Below are positions 48,501 through 60,736 of a DNA stretch of 64,000 bases, piece after piece; within the stretch, counting starts at the first letter, position 1, and every line of letters starts with the position of its first letter. The stretch comes from Trichosphaerium sp. ATCC 40318 (taxonomy: Eukaryota > Discosea > Flabellinia > Trichosidae). The notes beneath the pieces are model-generated. The model worked only from the letters and a program-made list of their open reading frames with translations, did no database searches and was not told where the DNA came from. Made by a program: the position numbers and the translations under genes. The stretch is from the NCBI GenBank assembly GCA_038496445.1, contig JALMLS010000332.1:62001-126000 (forward strand), written 5' to 3'.

Positions 48501-51500
48501 CACCACTCCCTTCTCTTGCATTTGTGAAGAACAAATTCAACTACGGATCAAAATCAGCGCCTACAACACCAATTCGTTCTTCACCTCTTTGTCGGACTAC
48601 TACCCCATTGTACGTCAAATTAAAACTTTCATAACTCATCTCACCCGTTTGCTTCTATAAAACTTGAAGCACGTGATCACTTTCTACGTCTTTTAATAAA
48701 AGATCACACTTCTTATTTGTGTTAGAGCGAGAACACCTCAAAGAGCTATGCAACGTACTCCTATGAAGACGTTTAGTACTAGTCTCGGAGGTCCACGTGG
48801 TTTTAAGACACCCAAGGGGTTTAAAACACCTAAGCATACACCTCTAAGGCCAAGGAGCAAGACACCAAATACCCTGCCACGACCGAAGAGTAACAGGAAG
48901 TTCCCTGATAAGTTTTATCAGAAATATAAAAAAATGTATGAAGCGTTATATTTGGTCAACATCTTTTTTTGACATTTTTATAGAACAACTAAGATATCTG
49001 CAACGGCTTCTAAAAAAGACATTATAAAGCCAAAAGAACCACCTCTTTGTTTATGCGATATAACATCGAAGAAAAGTAAGTTCGTTATCAAGTCATACAT
49101 ACTTGCTTACACGTTCTTTTTTTCGCTTCAGAGAAAATTTCTTTGCGACAATATGCTGAGAGTAGAAACCGTGAACCTATTCCTTGGAGTTCAGAAGCAT
49201 TATTACAATCAGGCATAGACACCCGTATAGTAGAAATGACGAGCGACTCCGCAAAAGTAAGAAAAGATCAACAACTTCAAAGCTCGTTTCTTGTTAACCT
49301 GTTTTACTAGGACTTTTTGTTTACTCATAATAACAAAACAATCGGCCCAGCTGCCATGCTTCAGTTTTTATTGGATGCAGGTGTTAAACCAAAGGAGATT
49401 TCTCTTCCTTGGGTGAAGAATCACTGGAGGTTTATCATCTGGAAGCTAAGTTCAATGGAAAGAGCATTCCCAGTTGTATGTTGCATCTGTTTCTTAACTA
49501 AGTGATAATTAATCAACTGTTAGGAATATGGTGGAGTATACTGTACTCCAGAGAGAGTATTAGAGCAGTTGAAATACAGGTATCAACGTGAAGAGATATC
49601 AGTGAAGAGACCGATTTTTAGACAAATGTTAAATAAGGACGATGTACGCTGACTCTTTGTGTTGTTGCAATGTTGTCCTTACTTACTTTAGGATTGCGGT
49701 CGTTATATGATAGTATGTGTTACTGCTATAAGAAAGATACCAACTCAAGCTGCATACGATGCCGCTGTACTGGATAGTAGGAGTTACAAGCCAACAGATG
49801 CATCAGCCAAAACACCGCCTGGTAAAGGCAAACAACCTGTTGTTGTAGGTAGTGCTAATGCCATTGTGGAAGTCACTGACGGGTAACTTGTGTATTAACA
49901 GCTTGCGTTAATTAATTAATTAGTTGGTATGCCATGCCAGCGCTGATGGACCTTCCTCTTACAAAGTGGGTGCTGCAAGGCAAGATCTTTCCTGGAATGA
50001 AACTTCATATAAAAAATGCTTTTATAAACTCTGGTACGTTCAATATTCCACTAACACTGTTACTCTTTACGATATTATCTAATCGTGATATTATAGACGA
50101 AGGTCAAGAACCACTTGAACTGACAGATGGCACTTTTCTCAACTTACAAGCGAACAGGTTTGTTTTAAAACTGTTATTAGAATTCAATGAAGAAAAGATC
50201 ACTTATTGACTTTCGTATAGCACTCGCCGTGCACCTTGGTATAAGAAACTAGGAATTGTATTCAAACCCACATTTTATGTAAATATTGGATCTTTGAGGT
50301 CTAAAGGTGCGCTTAACGCACGATGAGAAAGAAATAGATTTTATTGCCTGGAAGCCAAAACTCAAATTGTTTTTACTAGGTGGGATGATACCTGGCCTCG
50401 ATTTACTTGTTTGTCGTGTCTACCCTATTGTATATATGGAACGCAAAGGTGAAGACGGACCAACATTAAAGTTGACAGAGCGTGGTAATGATGAACGAAC
50501 TAGAAGGTATGTTAATATTTTAAGAATATATAAGACAAAAAGTACTGATTACATTTTAAAGACATCAAGAGCTACAAAGTAATGCAGCCCAAAAGGAGGT
50601 TGAAAAATTAACAAAAGAGTTATCAGAAGATCATCTGACAGATACTTTAAGTATGCCTGCATGCTTGGATGACATTGATGATGGAGGTGTAAGTTTTTCC
50701 TTTTTTTGGGAAATACATGTTGCATAAAACGCTTTCCCTTCCTCTGTGATTTTTGTTTACTCTTGCGCTAGACTCTACTCCAAATATTCAGAGGATGTAA
50801 GCAAAACACGAGCTTTCTCCATCGCCTTTCTTATGAACAACAAGAAGAGCTTCAAAAGGCTCAATATGATGCGAAAATAAGCGATCAAAACTATATCCAA
50901 AAGGAAGTTCAAAAACTTTTGGATGATACACCAGAACTTTGTCGGTACGTTATTTTTACATCTGCATTCACAGTGTTCATTTTATCTTATTATTCATTTC
51001 CTACATAGCAAGGTGTCGAGGTTACTTCGAGTCAAAGTCCAAGATTTCCCTAAAGAAGGAAGAAACCCTGATAAAATATCAACAACCTTCCTCTCCGTTT
51101 GGGACCCACCTATGGATTTGCTTGATATGTTACGTGAAGGAAAGCGTGTATCAATGCTTAATGCAATGCCTGTGAGTTATTATTATTAAGACTATGACTA
51201 ATTGATTTTAAACTCAAAGGCACCAATGGATACTATTCCAGTTTCGTTACGAACATCAAAACGAACAAGGTGGGAATCTAAGCAAGATCCAGCACCACAT
51301 TCATTTAAACCACGTGTTGCTACGCCTATATTCAACCTTAAAGATATACAAACAGATCAAGCATATGGTAAAGAATTTGATGTTGTTGGCGTACGTCCTT
51401 TGTTTAAAGCTTTGAACTGTTATTTTTTTCTTACTTTTTTTTCAGGTTGTTGTGGACTCTACTACTCCTGTTGGTATAGATGAGCGAGATGACCGTGTCA

Positions 51501-51977
51501 CACAAACAATATATATAGCTGATGCTCCTGGAGATATACTACGCATTGACATTGACCTATACCCTGACGAATTACTACCAAAAGATTGGTTGTACTATAA
51601 TGAAAAATGTATGTATATTTTTACCCAAACTTTACTATGTTCTCAACTGACGTTATCTCACTTTTTCTAGCTCCATCTATTCTTTACATAAAGAATATAC
51701 GCTATATGATGCAAGATGATAAATCTGGATTTCACATGGCAACAGGTGATTCGTTTTCTGTTGTTTCAGTTCGAACAAGAGAAGAACATTTACTTAGTAG
51801 ACGTGCTGTAATAGATGAGTGGCTGTCTAGGTATGATTTCTTGTTTTTTTCTTTATTCTTTCTTGTTCTTCGCTTTACAAACCTTTTTTAATTTGTAGTG
51901 ATGAAGAAGCTTTAAAGAAAGCACAAGATTCAATGTATAATGCTTCTGTAAGGACTGTATGTTTAGACAAGATGTAA
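45573..51977 (+). CDS. BRCA2: BRCA2 homologue with expanded FxxA (BRC-like) repeats
   Basis: Recombination mediator that loads RAD51 on single-stranded DNA. The N-terminus is acidic (MQDAQDENINPNSPQERENG). The large exon 46011-48224 carries more than 20 FxxA motifs (GFSSAASL, GFGSAKQLL, GFASANTL, FQTANNML), the RAD51-binding core of BRC repeats, with five interspersed copies of a second module (SFEEMIKRAKQK...KQFKVPR). A Thr-Pro-Lys cluster follows (GFKTPKGFKTPKHTPLRP). The C-terminal half is the DNA-binding domain: helical part (YAESRNREPIPWSSEALL; ISLPWVKNHWRFIIWKLSSM), OB1 (GWYAMPALMDLPLTKWVLQG), OB2 (GMIPGLDLLVCRVYPIVYME), a helical stretch (LHRLSYEQQEELQKAQYDAK) and OB3 (VSRLLRVKVQDFPKEG onward). 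Stop TAA 51975-51977. About 20 exons. Vertebrate BRCA2 has eight BRC repeats; this has far more, shorter units. Confidence 0.93.
46341..46618 (+). repeat. Internal BRCA2 duplication, copy 1
   Basis: Near-identical to 47364-47641 (offset 1023 bp, a multiple of three), differing by only a handful of substitutions by eye. It encodes GFGSAATTSGFGSAKQLLSS through GGFASANT. Confidence 0.85.
47364..47641 (+). repeat. Internal BRCA2 duplication, copy 2
   Basis: Second in-frame copy of the block at 46341-46618. Most differences are single bases; for example, NDNEHN in copy 1 is DYNEHN here. Confidence 0.85.
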
Positions 51978-52227
51978 ATAATAATAAAAAAATTGTAACA
52001 AGTATTATATTGCATCAATCATTGTACCTCTCAAAGTGTGTTGTTACCTTCAAGCAAACTTGGAAAAGAAATAAGTGACGTAACAATACTCGTGTCTTCT
52101 GAATTGAGTCCCGATTATACTTTTTTTGACCGTTACAAAAGCCGCACTACAATTCGTTCAAAAAAGGTGCCAAGCTTGGTACTTTTGTATAAATAAATTG
52201 ACCATAGCAACTATTTGGAAACTAGGA

Positions 52228-54941
52228 ATGGCCACTTCCCACGTGATATTGATAACTGCTTCTTTGTTGATATCTTGTTTTCATGTGGTTAATGCAGTGC
52301 CAAACGTTTTACTTTTAATGGTAATCAAGCGTGTAAATAATTACATCGCACGTGATTTACAATACCTGTGTAGGCGGACCAGCATCGACACGATGTTCTT
52401 AGCTACACAGGGAACAAAGTACAATTAAAAAACCGTTGTTTTGCTCGAAACCGTTTACTAACACGTGGTAGGCTGTTTTGACGCCAAATATTGACTCACT
52501 AGCCAAAGAAGGTTAACCTTGCTTTTCTTGTTTTGACAACTTTTCGCTTACGAGTGTACTAGGTGCTTTCTTTTCTCATGCATACTCGAGGTACAAAAAC
52601 AACCAACAGATTTGTTTCCGGCACCAGATAAGATTCGTGTTCTTCTTACTGTATTTCTAGTACTCCAACATGTACGCCTGCCCGCGCTGCTCTGCTTACA
52701 GGACAATCTCCTTGGAATCACGGTATGCTCGGTTATGGAAGGGTAGCAAGTGAGTGATAAAAGCTCTCAATGTTCAGTTTTTGACCTTGAACAGCCAAGT
52801 ATCCTGTTGAGATGCCTCGTGTGTTTTTAGACAACGGATTCGCTACTGCAGTTATTGGCAAAGACCATTTTGGATGGAACAATACAGACGATGAAGGCAT
52901 CAGGTACAACTACAAAGTAGAAAAATATGTAACGAGTTGGAAGCTAACTCATTTTTTAGCCATGGATTTCAATACTTACGTATCTACGACGGGCTTGGTA
53001 AAATATGCTGATGTACCAGGTGGTAACTTAGTTATAGGTGACGGTGTTGATACAAACCATGGTGGAGAATTCGATGACTATGACGCTTGGTTTCAGACCA
53101 AATAGTACGCCCTTCTCTTTTTTCTTCTTTTTGTTCAACTTTTGATTTAGTCCTGGAAAGAACCCTTTAGCAACTGGGTTAGATTGGAACACATGGCACG
53201 GAAAGCCATATATTTACCCCGAAGATGTACATCCAACAGTAAGTCAATAATGCAGTACAAGCGCTGTTTTACAAATACGCAATTCAGGCTTGGACTGGAA
53301 TGAATGCTATTTCTTGGCTAAAGCAGTTCGATAAAAAACAACCGTTCTTCTTGAAGGTATCAATTATTTCGCCTTACATAGTTATTTACGCATCTTAATA
53401 GGTTTCATGGCACAGACCACATTCACCGTAAGATCATCATACAGTATAATCAACTCAAGAGTTCATACTGTCCTAGATACGATCCGCCAAACAGAATTTT
53501 TGAAAAAATGTCCACCAAAAATATGGCACCAATTATTGGTACTAGAGAATCCCTTGAGCTTCTTTTTTTAGATTCTAAGTGCTTGAATATAGAGCCTAAC
53601 ACTTGGGATAGCAGATACAAAGATGGGAAAGGATGTGGTACGCAGTATGTAAGAAAAATAACTAAGACCAACTAGGAGGCGTTGATGCTTGGTGTGGATT
53701 GTTTCCTTCAAATGAAACAGATATCTCCAAGTACGTGAAGCTAATCTTTGTTTTAAGATACTCTAAATAATGTCTATTTATAGGAGAGCTTACTACGGAT
53801 CCGTGCAGTTTGTAGATGAATGGTTAGGTCAAGTACTTGAGGAAGTAAAGAACCAAGGTTTATGGAATAATACGTTTATTATTTACACTGCTGATCATGG
53901 AGATATGCTTGGCGACCACTATCACTGGCGGTAATAACACCACTTAACCTTAAAATAAATTACTAAACCATCATAGCAAAGGATTCCCATACGAGTCATC
54001 AGCGCACGTGCCAATGATAGGTGAGTAACGCTTGTATTTTTAACCTTTTTTTACGCCGGAGCAACAATTGGTTCGTTCTTTCTTATCTTTTGTCTTTAGT
54101 CCGCTGGCCAGAGTCAATGGAAAGTGTTGTTAAATTGTCTCGTGGGTCTACAATGGATCAAGTTACTGAGCTTCGTGGTGCGGTCTTTGTCAATCATTGT
54201 TTGTTCATTACTAACTTGGTTTCTTTTCACAGATATCTTACCTACATTTGTTGATGTTACAGGTACAGCAACCATGTCTTAACATGTAGATAAACTTCTA
54301 ATTCTAAAAGGTGCCAAACTTCCCACGGGAGCAAAAAAGAGGGATGGGATCCCTATCACGTGTATTTTGAAGGACCCTCAGGGTATTTAATTTTGGCTTT
54401 CACAAAAAAAAAGTTCCCCTTTGTGTTACAATTTATAGGATGCAAATGGCGTGAGCACCTTGATCTAGAACACGATATTGTGTACAACAAAACTGTGCAT
54501 TGGAATGCATTAACAGATGGTAAAATGAAGGTACCTATTTCACATTAAGTAAAGACGTTCTGATACTGATTTTTTCTTCTTTAGTACATTTTCAGAGCTT
54601 TCTTTGGAGACGAACAACTTTTTGATTTAACCCTCGATCCAAAGGTAACTCAGACGCCCCTTTGCATTGATATAACGTAAATAGGAAACACACAACTTAG
54701 CAGAAGATGCAAAATACAAGGTACAACTATGCTACCCTAAAGTAGCTAATCAAGAATAAAGGACACTCTGGAACTGTGGAGAAACAGAATGGTTAAACAG
54801 TTTGAGCAAGAAGGTACTTCATTCATATGTGCTTGGTAGGTGTATTAACAATGACAAGGGCGTGGTGTAGAATGGGTTAAGGATGGTAAACTACAGCAAA
54901 GAGTAAAAGGACAGCTCTATAGCCCTAACTATCCTCAGTAA
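52228..54941 (+). CDS. Sulfatase (arylsulfatase family)
   Basis: Hydrolyses sulfate esters in lysosome or outside the cell. It starts at ATG 52228 with a signal peptide (MATSHVILITASLLISCFHV), directly followed by VPNVLLLMADQ, the usual sulfatase opening with the metal-binding Asp. The signature STPTCTPARAALLTG carries the Cys (CxPxR) that is converted to formylglycine, so a formylglycine-generating enzyme should exist in the genome. Further landmarks: AVIGKDHFGW, HGFQYLRIYDG, FFLKVSWHRPHSPYDPP, FIIYTADHGDMLGDHYHWRK then GFPYESSAHVPMIV, and QLFDLTLDPKETHNLAEDAK. Stop TAA 54939-54941. About 15 exons. The ADQHR opening and HRPHSPYDPP region resemble bacterial-type arylsulfatases. The substrate cannot be told. 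Confidence 0.9.
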
Positions 54942-55001
54942 AAACTATCTTTGGTTTTAACTTTTATTCGTTTTGGTTAACATGTTAATGAATCATCACA
55001 T

Positions 55002-56147
55002 TTACTTCAACTTGGCGAGAGCGTCATCAGTGTTTGATACCTCAGCATAAGCGAAACCAAGAGCAGCCATCATAGTTGCTTGGACATCCTCAGCAGGAAC
55101 CTTTTTGCCCTAAAAACGATTGTTATTTCGTCGGACTTTGTCTATTAAAACGTTATGTTTGTCGTACACCGTGTTCGAGATTGCATGTTGCACAAGCATC
55201 TTGGAGAAGTTGGACCTTGTATCCTAAGTCGCTAGCTGCTCTTACAGTACCATCAACACACATATGGCTCATAGCACCAACAACTACAAGATTTTTGATA
55301 TTAGCAGCATCAAGCTCAGCTTTCAAGTTTGTTCCTTTGAATGAGTTGATTTCTTTCTTTACAATAACCTATTTTTTCGAAAAAGAAATTGTCAGTAACC
55401 ACACAAATATCAATAAATACAATAAGAACCAAAACACTTTCAAGAAGTAAACACAAAAGTCCGTAAACATCCTGAGAAAAAAAGTTCTTGAAATTTCCTG
55501 AAAAGTAGCAAATAAGGTGATCGTCCTTTGTTTTGATTACCTTTTCAGAGCCTTCTGGTTTTACAGTTGTATTTATCTTTGAGCCTTCTGTATCCTCAAT
55601 AAAGAATCCTAAAGCAGGAGAAGCCTTAAAAAAAGTCAGACAACCGAATACAGCAAGATGTTGTGAATTCATTCCAAATCAGTTTAAACCGCTACATAAA
55701 ACGTAGAACAGGCGTAAGAGAGCAATTTAAGTCACTTTGTAAGCAAATAAAGTTTTATAACTTCAAATGGTTTAAAACGCGGTAGACTGCATCGTCATAA
55801 GGTTGACGATGCAGACAAGTTGCGTTTTCTGGAACTTTTACGACACTTTCTGGAGAAAAGTTTTTTTACGTACTGCGATGTGTTTGACGTGAAATACAGG
55901 TTTCTTGAGCGCTCTAAACTTCTTTAGAGCCTTTTCAGCATTGGCAGCTGCCTTAATGCAAAAAACATTATTATGAAGTCTGCTTTATTGCTAGTGGCGC
56001 TATATAAAAGAGTTGCATACCTTTTTCATTTCATGAAGCTCCATCTTGCCTCCTGGGAAGTAATCGTTTTGAATATCAATCAATAGTAATCCTGTATCAG
56101 CCTAGAACATAGTAAGACAATAAGAAACAAGAGCGGTTGCCTACCAT
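55002..56147 (-). CDS. Isochorismatase-like cysteine hydrolase
   Basis: Small alpha/beta hydrolase of the isochorismatase/nicotinamidase superfamily. ATG 56147-56145 is immediately followed by a GT donor, so the first coding exon is the start codon alone. Exon 2 gives ADTGLLLIDIQNDYFPGGKM with the catalytic Asp (DIQNDYF). Then LKKFRALKKPVFHVKHIA; a segment with ALGFFIEDTEGSKI; the VIVKKEINSFKGTNLKAEL exon carrying the catalytic Lys region; and VVVGAMSHMCVDGTVRAASD with the nucleophile Cys. The end is FAYAEVSNTDDALAKLK, TAA 55004-55002. The intron at about 55877-55630 is long and contains a perfect inverted repeat. About 190 residues, typical. Substrate unknown. It converges on the sulfatase (60 bp between stops). 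Confidence 0.88.
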
Positions 56148-56267
56148 TTTTAAAATCTCAGTTTCTATCACTTAAAGACAACTAAGTCAGTAATCTACTA
56201 AAATATCTTGTCCAGCGGTACCTCAACCGCTCTCAAGCTTTCAACACATAGAATATAACCCATATAT

Positions 56268-58017
56268 ATGTATTATACTATCTTATCTTTGATTTGTTTC
56301 GTTATAATTGTGCAAGCTCAATTTCCAGCAAACGTAACTGATATCATACGTTCTGAAGGCTACGTACGTTGTAAAATATCCCACGTGACAAAAGATGGAA
56401 CTTGTGACGAACTGACATTTTACCTGTTGTATAGGTAGCAGAAGAGCATAAAGTAGTTACTGAAGATGGTTATATCTTAACAATGATTGTAGGCCTTGTT
56501 TTATTGACAGCATTATTGTTTTTCTCTTTTAATTTGTTTTTAGCGCATTCCACATGGGAAACATAATACTGTAGCCGCAAATGGGGCAGTGTTATTCCAA
56601 CATGGGTTATTTAATAATGCGTGAGTGTAAAGTCTTTTTCGCTTACCCTTTCGGATGGCTTCATTTGGGTCATTGATTTTAAATAGGTTCGCTGGTGTTT
56701 GTAATCCACCTATTGAAGGTCTTGCATATTTTCTTGCTGAAGCTGGGTTTGATGTTTGGTGCGTAGGAGTACACTAGGTATCCAAGATCATAACGTACAT
56801 AGGCTTGGTAATAATAGAGGAAATGGAATAAGTATGGAGCACGAAAAGTACTCGCCGCATGACAGAGACTTTTGGGATTTTTCGTGAGTCATTCTTTACA
56901 GAAATCACGTGTTCAAAAAAACTAAAAGTTACTATTTTAAGGCTTGATGACTTTGCTGATTATGACTTGCCAGCACAATTGGACTATGTTATAAAAGCGA
57001 CTGGACAAAAGAAAGTGCCTTACATAGGCGACTCACAGGTGTGCTGACAAAGGAAATATGTGACACAATCTTTTGCGAATAGTCTTTCTGACAAAATCTT
57101 AGGGCACCTATCAAGGGTTTGCTGGATTCCTTACTCCTGAGACAGCGATGAAAACCAACTTATTTGTGGCTTTGGCACCTGTTGCTTACATCTATAACGT
57201 CGATATTAAATTCTTTCATTTGTTGTCTGAATATGACTTTGGTCACTTATTGGCACTTCTTGGGTCATCACAACTTTTTACTAAAATCCAACTTACAAGA
57301 AATGTAGGTTCTATGAGGTTAATGTACCTGAATTACTCCATAAACTACTGCCTGATCTATGCAAGGATGATCCAACGTAAGTAATAACGTAAAAGAGTAT
57401 ACATGGTAGCATCTAAAGTCATATTCGTCTAGCGAATGCGATTTTGCTTTTTCTATTATAACAGGAAATTACACTTACAAAAACGACTCCCAAATGCCGT
57501 TCTATCTAAACTACATTCCAGCACCTACAAGTATTAAGAACCTTATTCATTAGTACGTTTATTAAACATACGTGTCATCCTTAAGAATACTCTTAGTGCT
57601 CAAGGAGTTAGAGAGAATGTTTTCCAGAAATATGACTATGGTGAGTTGGGAAACATGATTCATTACAAACAAAAAACGCCTCCTGCTCATGACCTAACAA
57701 AATGGCCGTCTTCAGTACCTTTAGCTTTATTCACTGGTACTATAGATAGACTCGGTAGGCGCAAAACTGAGATAACCATGTTATTACTAACTCTGTTGTA
57801 AAGCTGATCCTACAGATGTTGCCCATTTGTTGAGTCTTTTACCAACCAAGCCATTTGTTCATAATGAACCAGTACGCTCTATCTACAGCCCATAAGTCAT
57901 CATGTGATTTATTTGTTTTAGGATTTTGGTCATTCAGACTTTACGCTTGGAGATGCAGCGTACAAGAAAGTGTATCCTCTTGTTGTAGAACAGCTACTTA
58001 AAGTTTCAGGCCAATAA
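56268..58017 (+). CDS. Acid lipase (lysosomal/gastric lipase family)
   Basis: Alpha/beta hydrolase that cleaves triacylglycerols or sterol esters in the lysosome or outside the cell. The signal peptide is MYYTILSLICFVIIVQAQFP. Then an AB-hydrolase lid-type N-terminus: IIRSEGYVAEEHKVVTEDGY; the oxyanion region GAVLFQHGLFNNA; FDVWLGNNRGNGISMEHEKY; FWDFSLDDFADYDLPAQLDY; and the nucleophile elbow YIGDSQGTYQGFAGF. Family members usually have GHSQG; here the residue before Ser is Asp. The acid and base follow in LALFTGTIDRLADPTD and HNEPDFGHSDFTLGDA. Stop TAA 58015-58017. About 12 short exons with GT(A/G) donors. It shares a 120-bp divergent spacer with the isochorismatase-like gene. Confidence 0.9.
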
Positions 58018-58097
58018 ACATTCCCGTTTATTTTGTTTGCATTCTCGTTGCTGAGGTTAGAAACACTAAGTCCGTGCCTCTATAAATCCAGACCTTT

Positions 58098-58444
58098 TAT
58101 GGACCCCATTGTTTGGTGGAGTAAATTCAAACTATACTCTTTTTGTAGTTTGCTACTCAGTGTTTTGCTCGTTACAATTTGTTTTCTTCACTATCATGGG
58201 AGTAGCAGGCTTTAGTAACTTTTATTTTTTTGCCAGGTTTGCGATGGCGTCCTTGATGGTGGGTTGTGATAGGATCGTCCTGAAAGACAGTTGGTTCACT
58301 GTAAGAGGCATGTCTATTTCTTTATTGATTGCTTCTTTGCGATTACCTGTCCTCTATATTGGTGCAGTGTTAGTGGATGTGTATGGGCGCTCCGAACTAA
58401 AAAAGCGAAATTTGCTAAAAGCACGTGCTCCCAACTTTTCTTGA
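58098..58444 (+). CDS. Small membrane protein, unknown
   Basis: ATG 58098 (MDPIVWW), then an apparent very short intron (58121-58148, gtaaat...tgtag) leads to YSVFCSLQFVFFTIMGVAGF, FYFFARFAMASLMVGCDRIV and SISLLIASLRLPVLYIGAVL, ending with a basic tail (GRSELKKRNLLKARAPNFS) and TGA. About 106 residues with two or three membrane segments. No family recognised. The intron would be 28 nt, unusually small, so the N-terminus may be wrong; the hydrophobic C-terminal part is open without introns. It lies in the same orientation 80 bp after the lipase. Confidence 0.4.
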
Positions 58445-58802
58445 TTTCGAGTTGTCCTTGTTCGTAATTAGCTCCAACAAGTGTCAACCAAACCCACGTG
58501 TACCCCAGTGCTGTGTGGCTTTTCTGTAAATTACACCAACAGCAAAAATCTCGTTAGACTTGGTGGTTATAAAAGTACAAGTTTAAACACAAAAGTATAA
58601 ATCAAGCAATTCACACTTTGCATGTAACATTGCTGCGCTTTAGCCACAACTTACTGTGTTTTTATATGAATACGAAAAAAATTAGCGAACAAACATATCA
58701 CGTGATCTAGAACGCAAATAAACTAAAATTGCAGTAAAAGTGCAGTAAATCTACAATCTTGTGTGTACAAATAAAGTCAATACCACAAACCACAGTCAAG
58801 TA
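58445..58802. other. Intergenic, nothing recognised
   Basis: Short spacer with CACGTG at about 58495 and 58698 and otherwise no structure seen. Confidence 0.4.
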
Positions 58803-59964
58803 ATGGAAGCATACGACATCTTGGTTTTGCGAAAGGTTGTTTTTTATGTACATGAGACATGGATCTAAGACATTTGTTTAGAAAAAACAGATTCTTGAAG
58901 ATATATTGGCTTGGCAGGTCAGTACACGACCTAGTTTCGCGTCTACATCAATATTGGAAGCATGTCAACAGTACGTAACACTTGTTCGTTATTCAATCTC
59001 AAAGATATACTGCATCCACATTAATAAGCGTGTTTTATACTATTTACAGTTCTTGCGACAGCCTAACAAAAACGTTTAACTTTTAGTGTTCATCAATACA
59101 TCATCTCTCACAATGATCCATTCGTATCACTCCGATACAAGAAGCGTGGATCCAATTCTACCAATACCATCACTTCCATAAATGCCAAGGGGATGACATT
59201 CACTAACTTCACGGGTAATGAATCAGAGATTCCAACAACTTCTACTGTTTGAAATAGCGAGCCAAATAGTACGGGTTTACTGTTTTTTCTTGGATTGCTA
59301 TGGTTTAGCTTTTTACTTGGATTGCTCTAACAACGTGATAGTTTCGAAGAAGCTGCTTCAATGATACTGGATAAAGAATACACAGTGATGCCAGAACATA
59401 TTGAAAACATGCCTTGTACACTCCTACATACTGACAAACCTCTTGAATATATTAGTTATGTTACCTTAACTAGCTATCGGTAAGAACAAAAGCTGATATT
59501 GATAGGGCTTTATACCTTGTACTTGGTGAATACCGTGTACCTGATCCTATCTTTGGCACAACACTACACAAATCAATACATGAGTTCTCGTTGTGGTGTA
59601 ACATCCTTGACAAAACTCAAACTTGTAGGATGGTTATATTCATCTACAAAGACGACCATATAGTACCTACTGAGTTCTGTGAGAAGTTCCCAGATTGCCC
59701 TCAAGGTAATCATTTGCTTACCCCTTCTAGACACACTCTTTCACTAACGCTTTCTTTGTAGCCACAATCGAGTCAATATTTAATTATCTAGTAAGATTAT
59801 TCACTTCTCACATGATAAAAGGAGCATACTTAGATGATAATACCCGTATATTGACTAAAGCAAACTCATATTTTCATTACTACTCAATTCTTGACTTCAC
59901 TGACAACTTTGATAAAGCTTTCGGAGAAATTGTGTTTTCCTTCACTGTAGATTGTGATTTTTAG
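58803..59964 (+). CDS. Unknown soluble protein, about 250 residues
   Basis: ATG 58803 (MEAYDILVLRK), an intron, then KKQILEDILAWQVSTRPSFA, a spliced exon VHQYIISHNDPFVSLRYKKR, an exon with MPENIENMPCTLLHTDKPLE then YISYVTLTSYR, then YLVLGEYRVPDPIFGTTLHK, CRMVIFIYKDDHIVPTEFCE, and the end FDKAFGEIVFSFTVDCDF with TAG 59962-59964. There is no signal peptide or membrane segment. Spacing and size are those of a single compact globular protein. No domain was recognised. The join at about 59218-59340 is uncertain in phase. Confidence 0.6.
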
Positions 59965-60418
59965 GATAAACAGAATTAATTGTTACTTAGTTAAAACCAA
60001 TATTAATAAAGACTTATGATTACTCATATTTTGACATCTTGAGCGTTTAAATTGATTAGCACTTCTAGAAGTTTATAAAAGTTTGTAACAGCAGAGCCCA
60101 TATTTACTATTGATGCCATGCTAGCAATATATGTGCGTCAAAAAGGTAAGCATTAGGACGTACCAAGTACAATAGCAGTCGAGTACTACGTGCAACTTTG
60201 TTCTTCTGTGGGTCATTGTCGTAATGAAGAAAAGAATGAAACAACAAAACTTAACTGACCGAAAAATCTCCGTTATACTTGAAAGGGAAAAAAACCAGCA
60301 TCGAATAGATATCGTTTTCCTTGGCAACAATGTACACATGTGCATGGGAGGATTTGCAAGGTCGATAGTGACACCAAACTTTTCTCAGGATAATAACAGC
60401 CAAATGGCTTAAGTATGC
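59965..60418. other. Spacer with overlapping small frames only
   Basis: Short frames on both strands (60224-60412 plus, 60345-60121 minus) overlap; neither shows a domain, so none is called. Confidence 0.35.
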
Positions 60419-60700
60419 CTAAAGGGTTCTTTTGTTTATTGCAAGTACAACTTTTTCCGACTTCATCTGACCTCCACGTAACCATAGAAAACTAAAGGTG
60501 CGTACGGCACTTATGTGTAGATCATACGCTTGCACCTTTTCGCAGGTGTAAAACTTGCCTCCACCTTCTTCTTCGTCAAGGAAATCAGCTAAAAGTCAAT
60601 GCAGTTCCCAACATTTCTAAAAACGTGATTTAACAAACCTTGCTTCTACTAGCGCGATACTATTCTACCATTATTGAACAGGTAATGCACGCTATATGCA
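60419..60700 (-). CDS. Small unknown protein, 3' exon well supported
   Basis: A minus-strand exon starts at 60588 after a CTTTTAG acceptor and stays open for 55 codons to TAG 60421-60419: ADFLDEEEGGGKFYTCEKVQ, then YDLHISAVRTFSFLWLRGGQ and MKSEKVVLAINKRTL. The first exon is not resolved; an ATG lies near 60680 directly followed by GTAG. The acidic Glu/Gly run and ordered hydrophobic pattern look protein-like, but no family is known. It would be divergent from the small acidic gene at 60737. Confidence 0.4.
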
Positions 60701-60736
60701 CTATACTGTGTTTAACTTAACGCTACAGCAGCGAGA

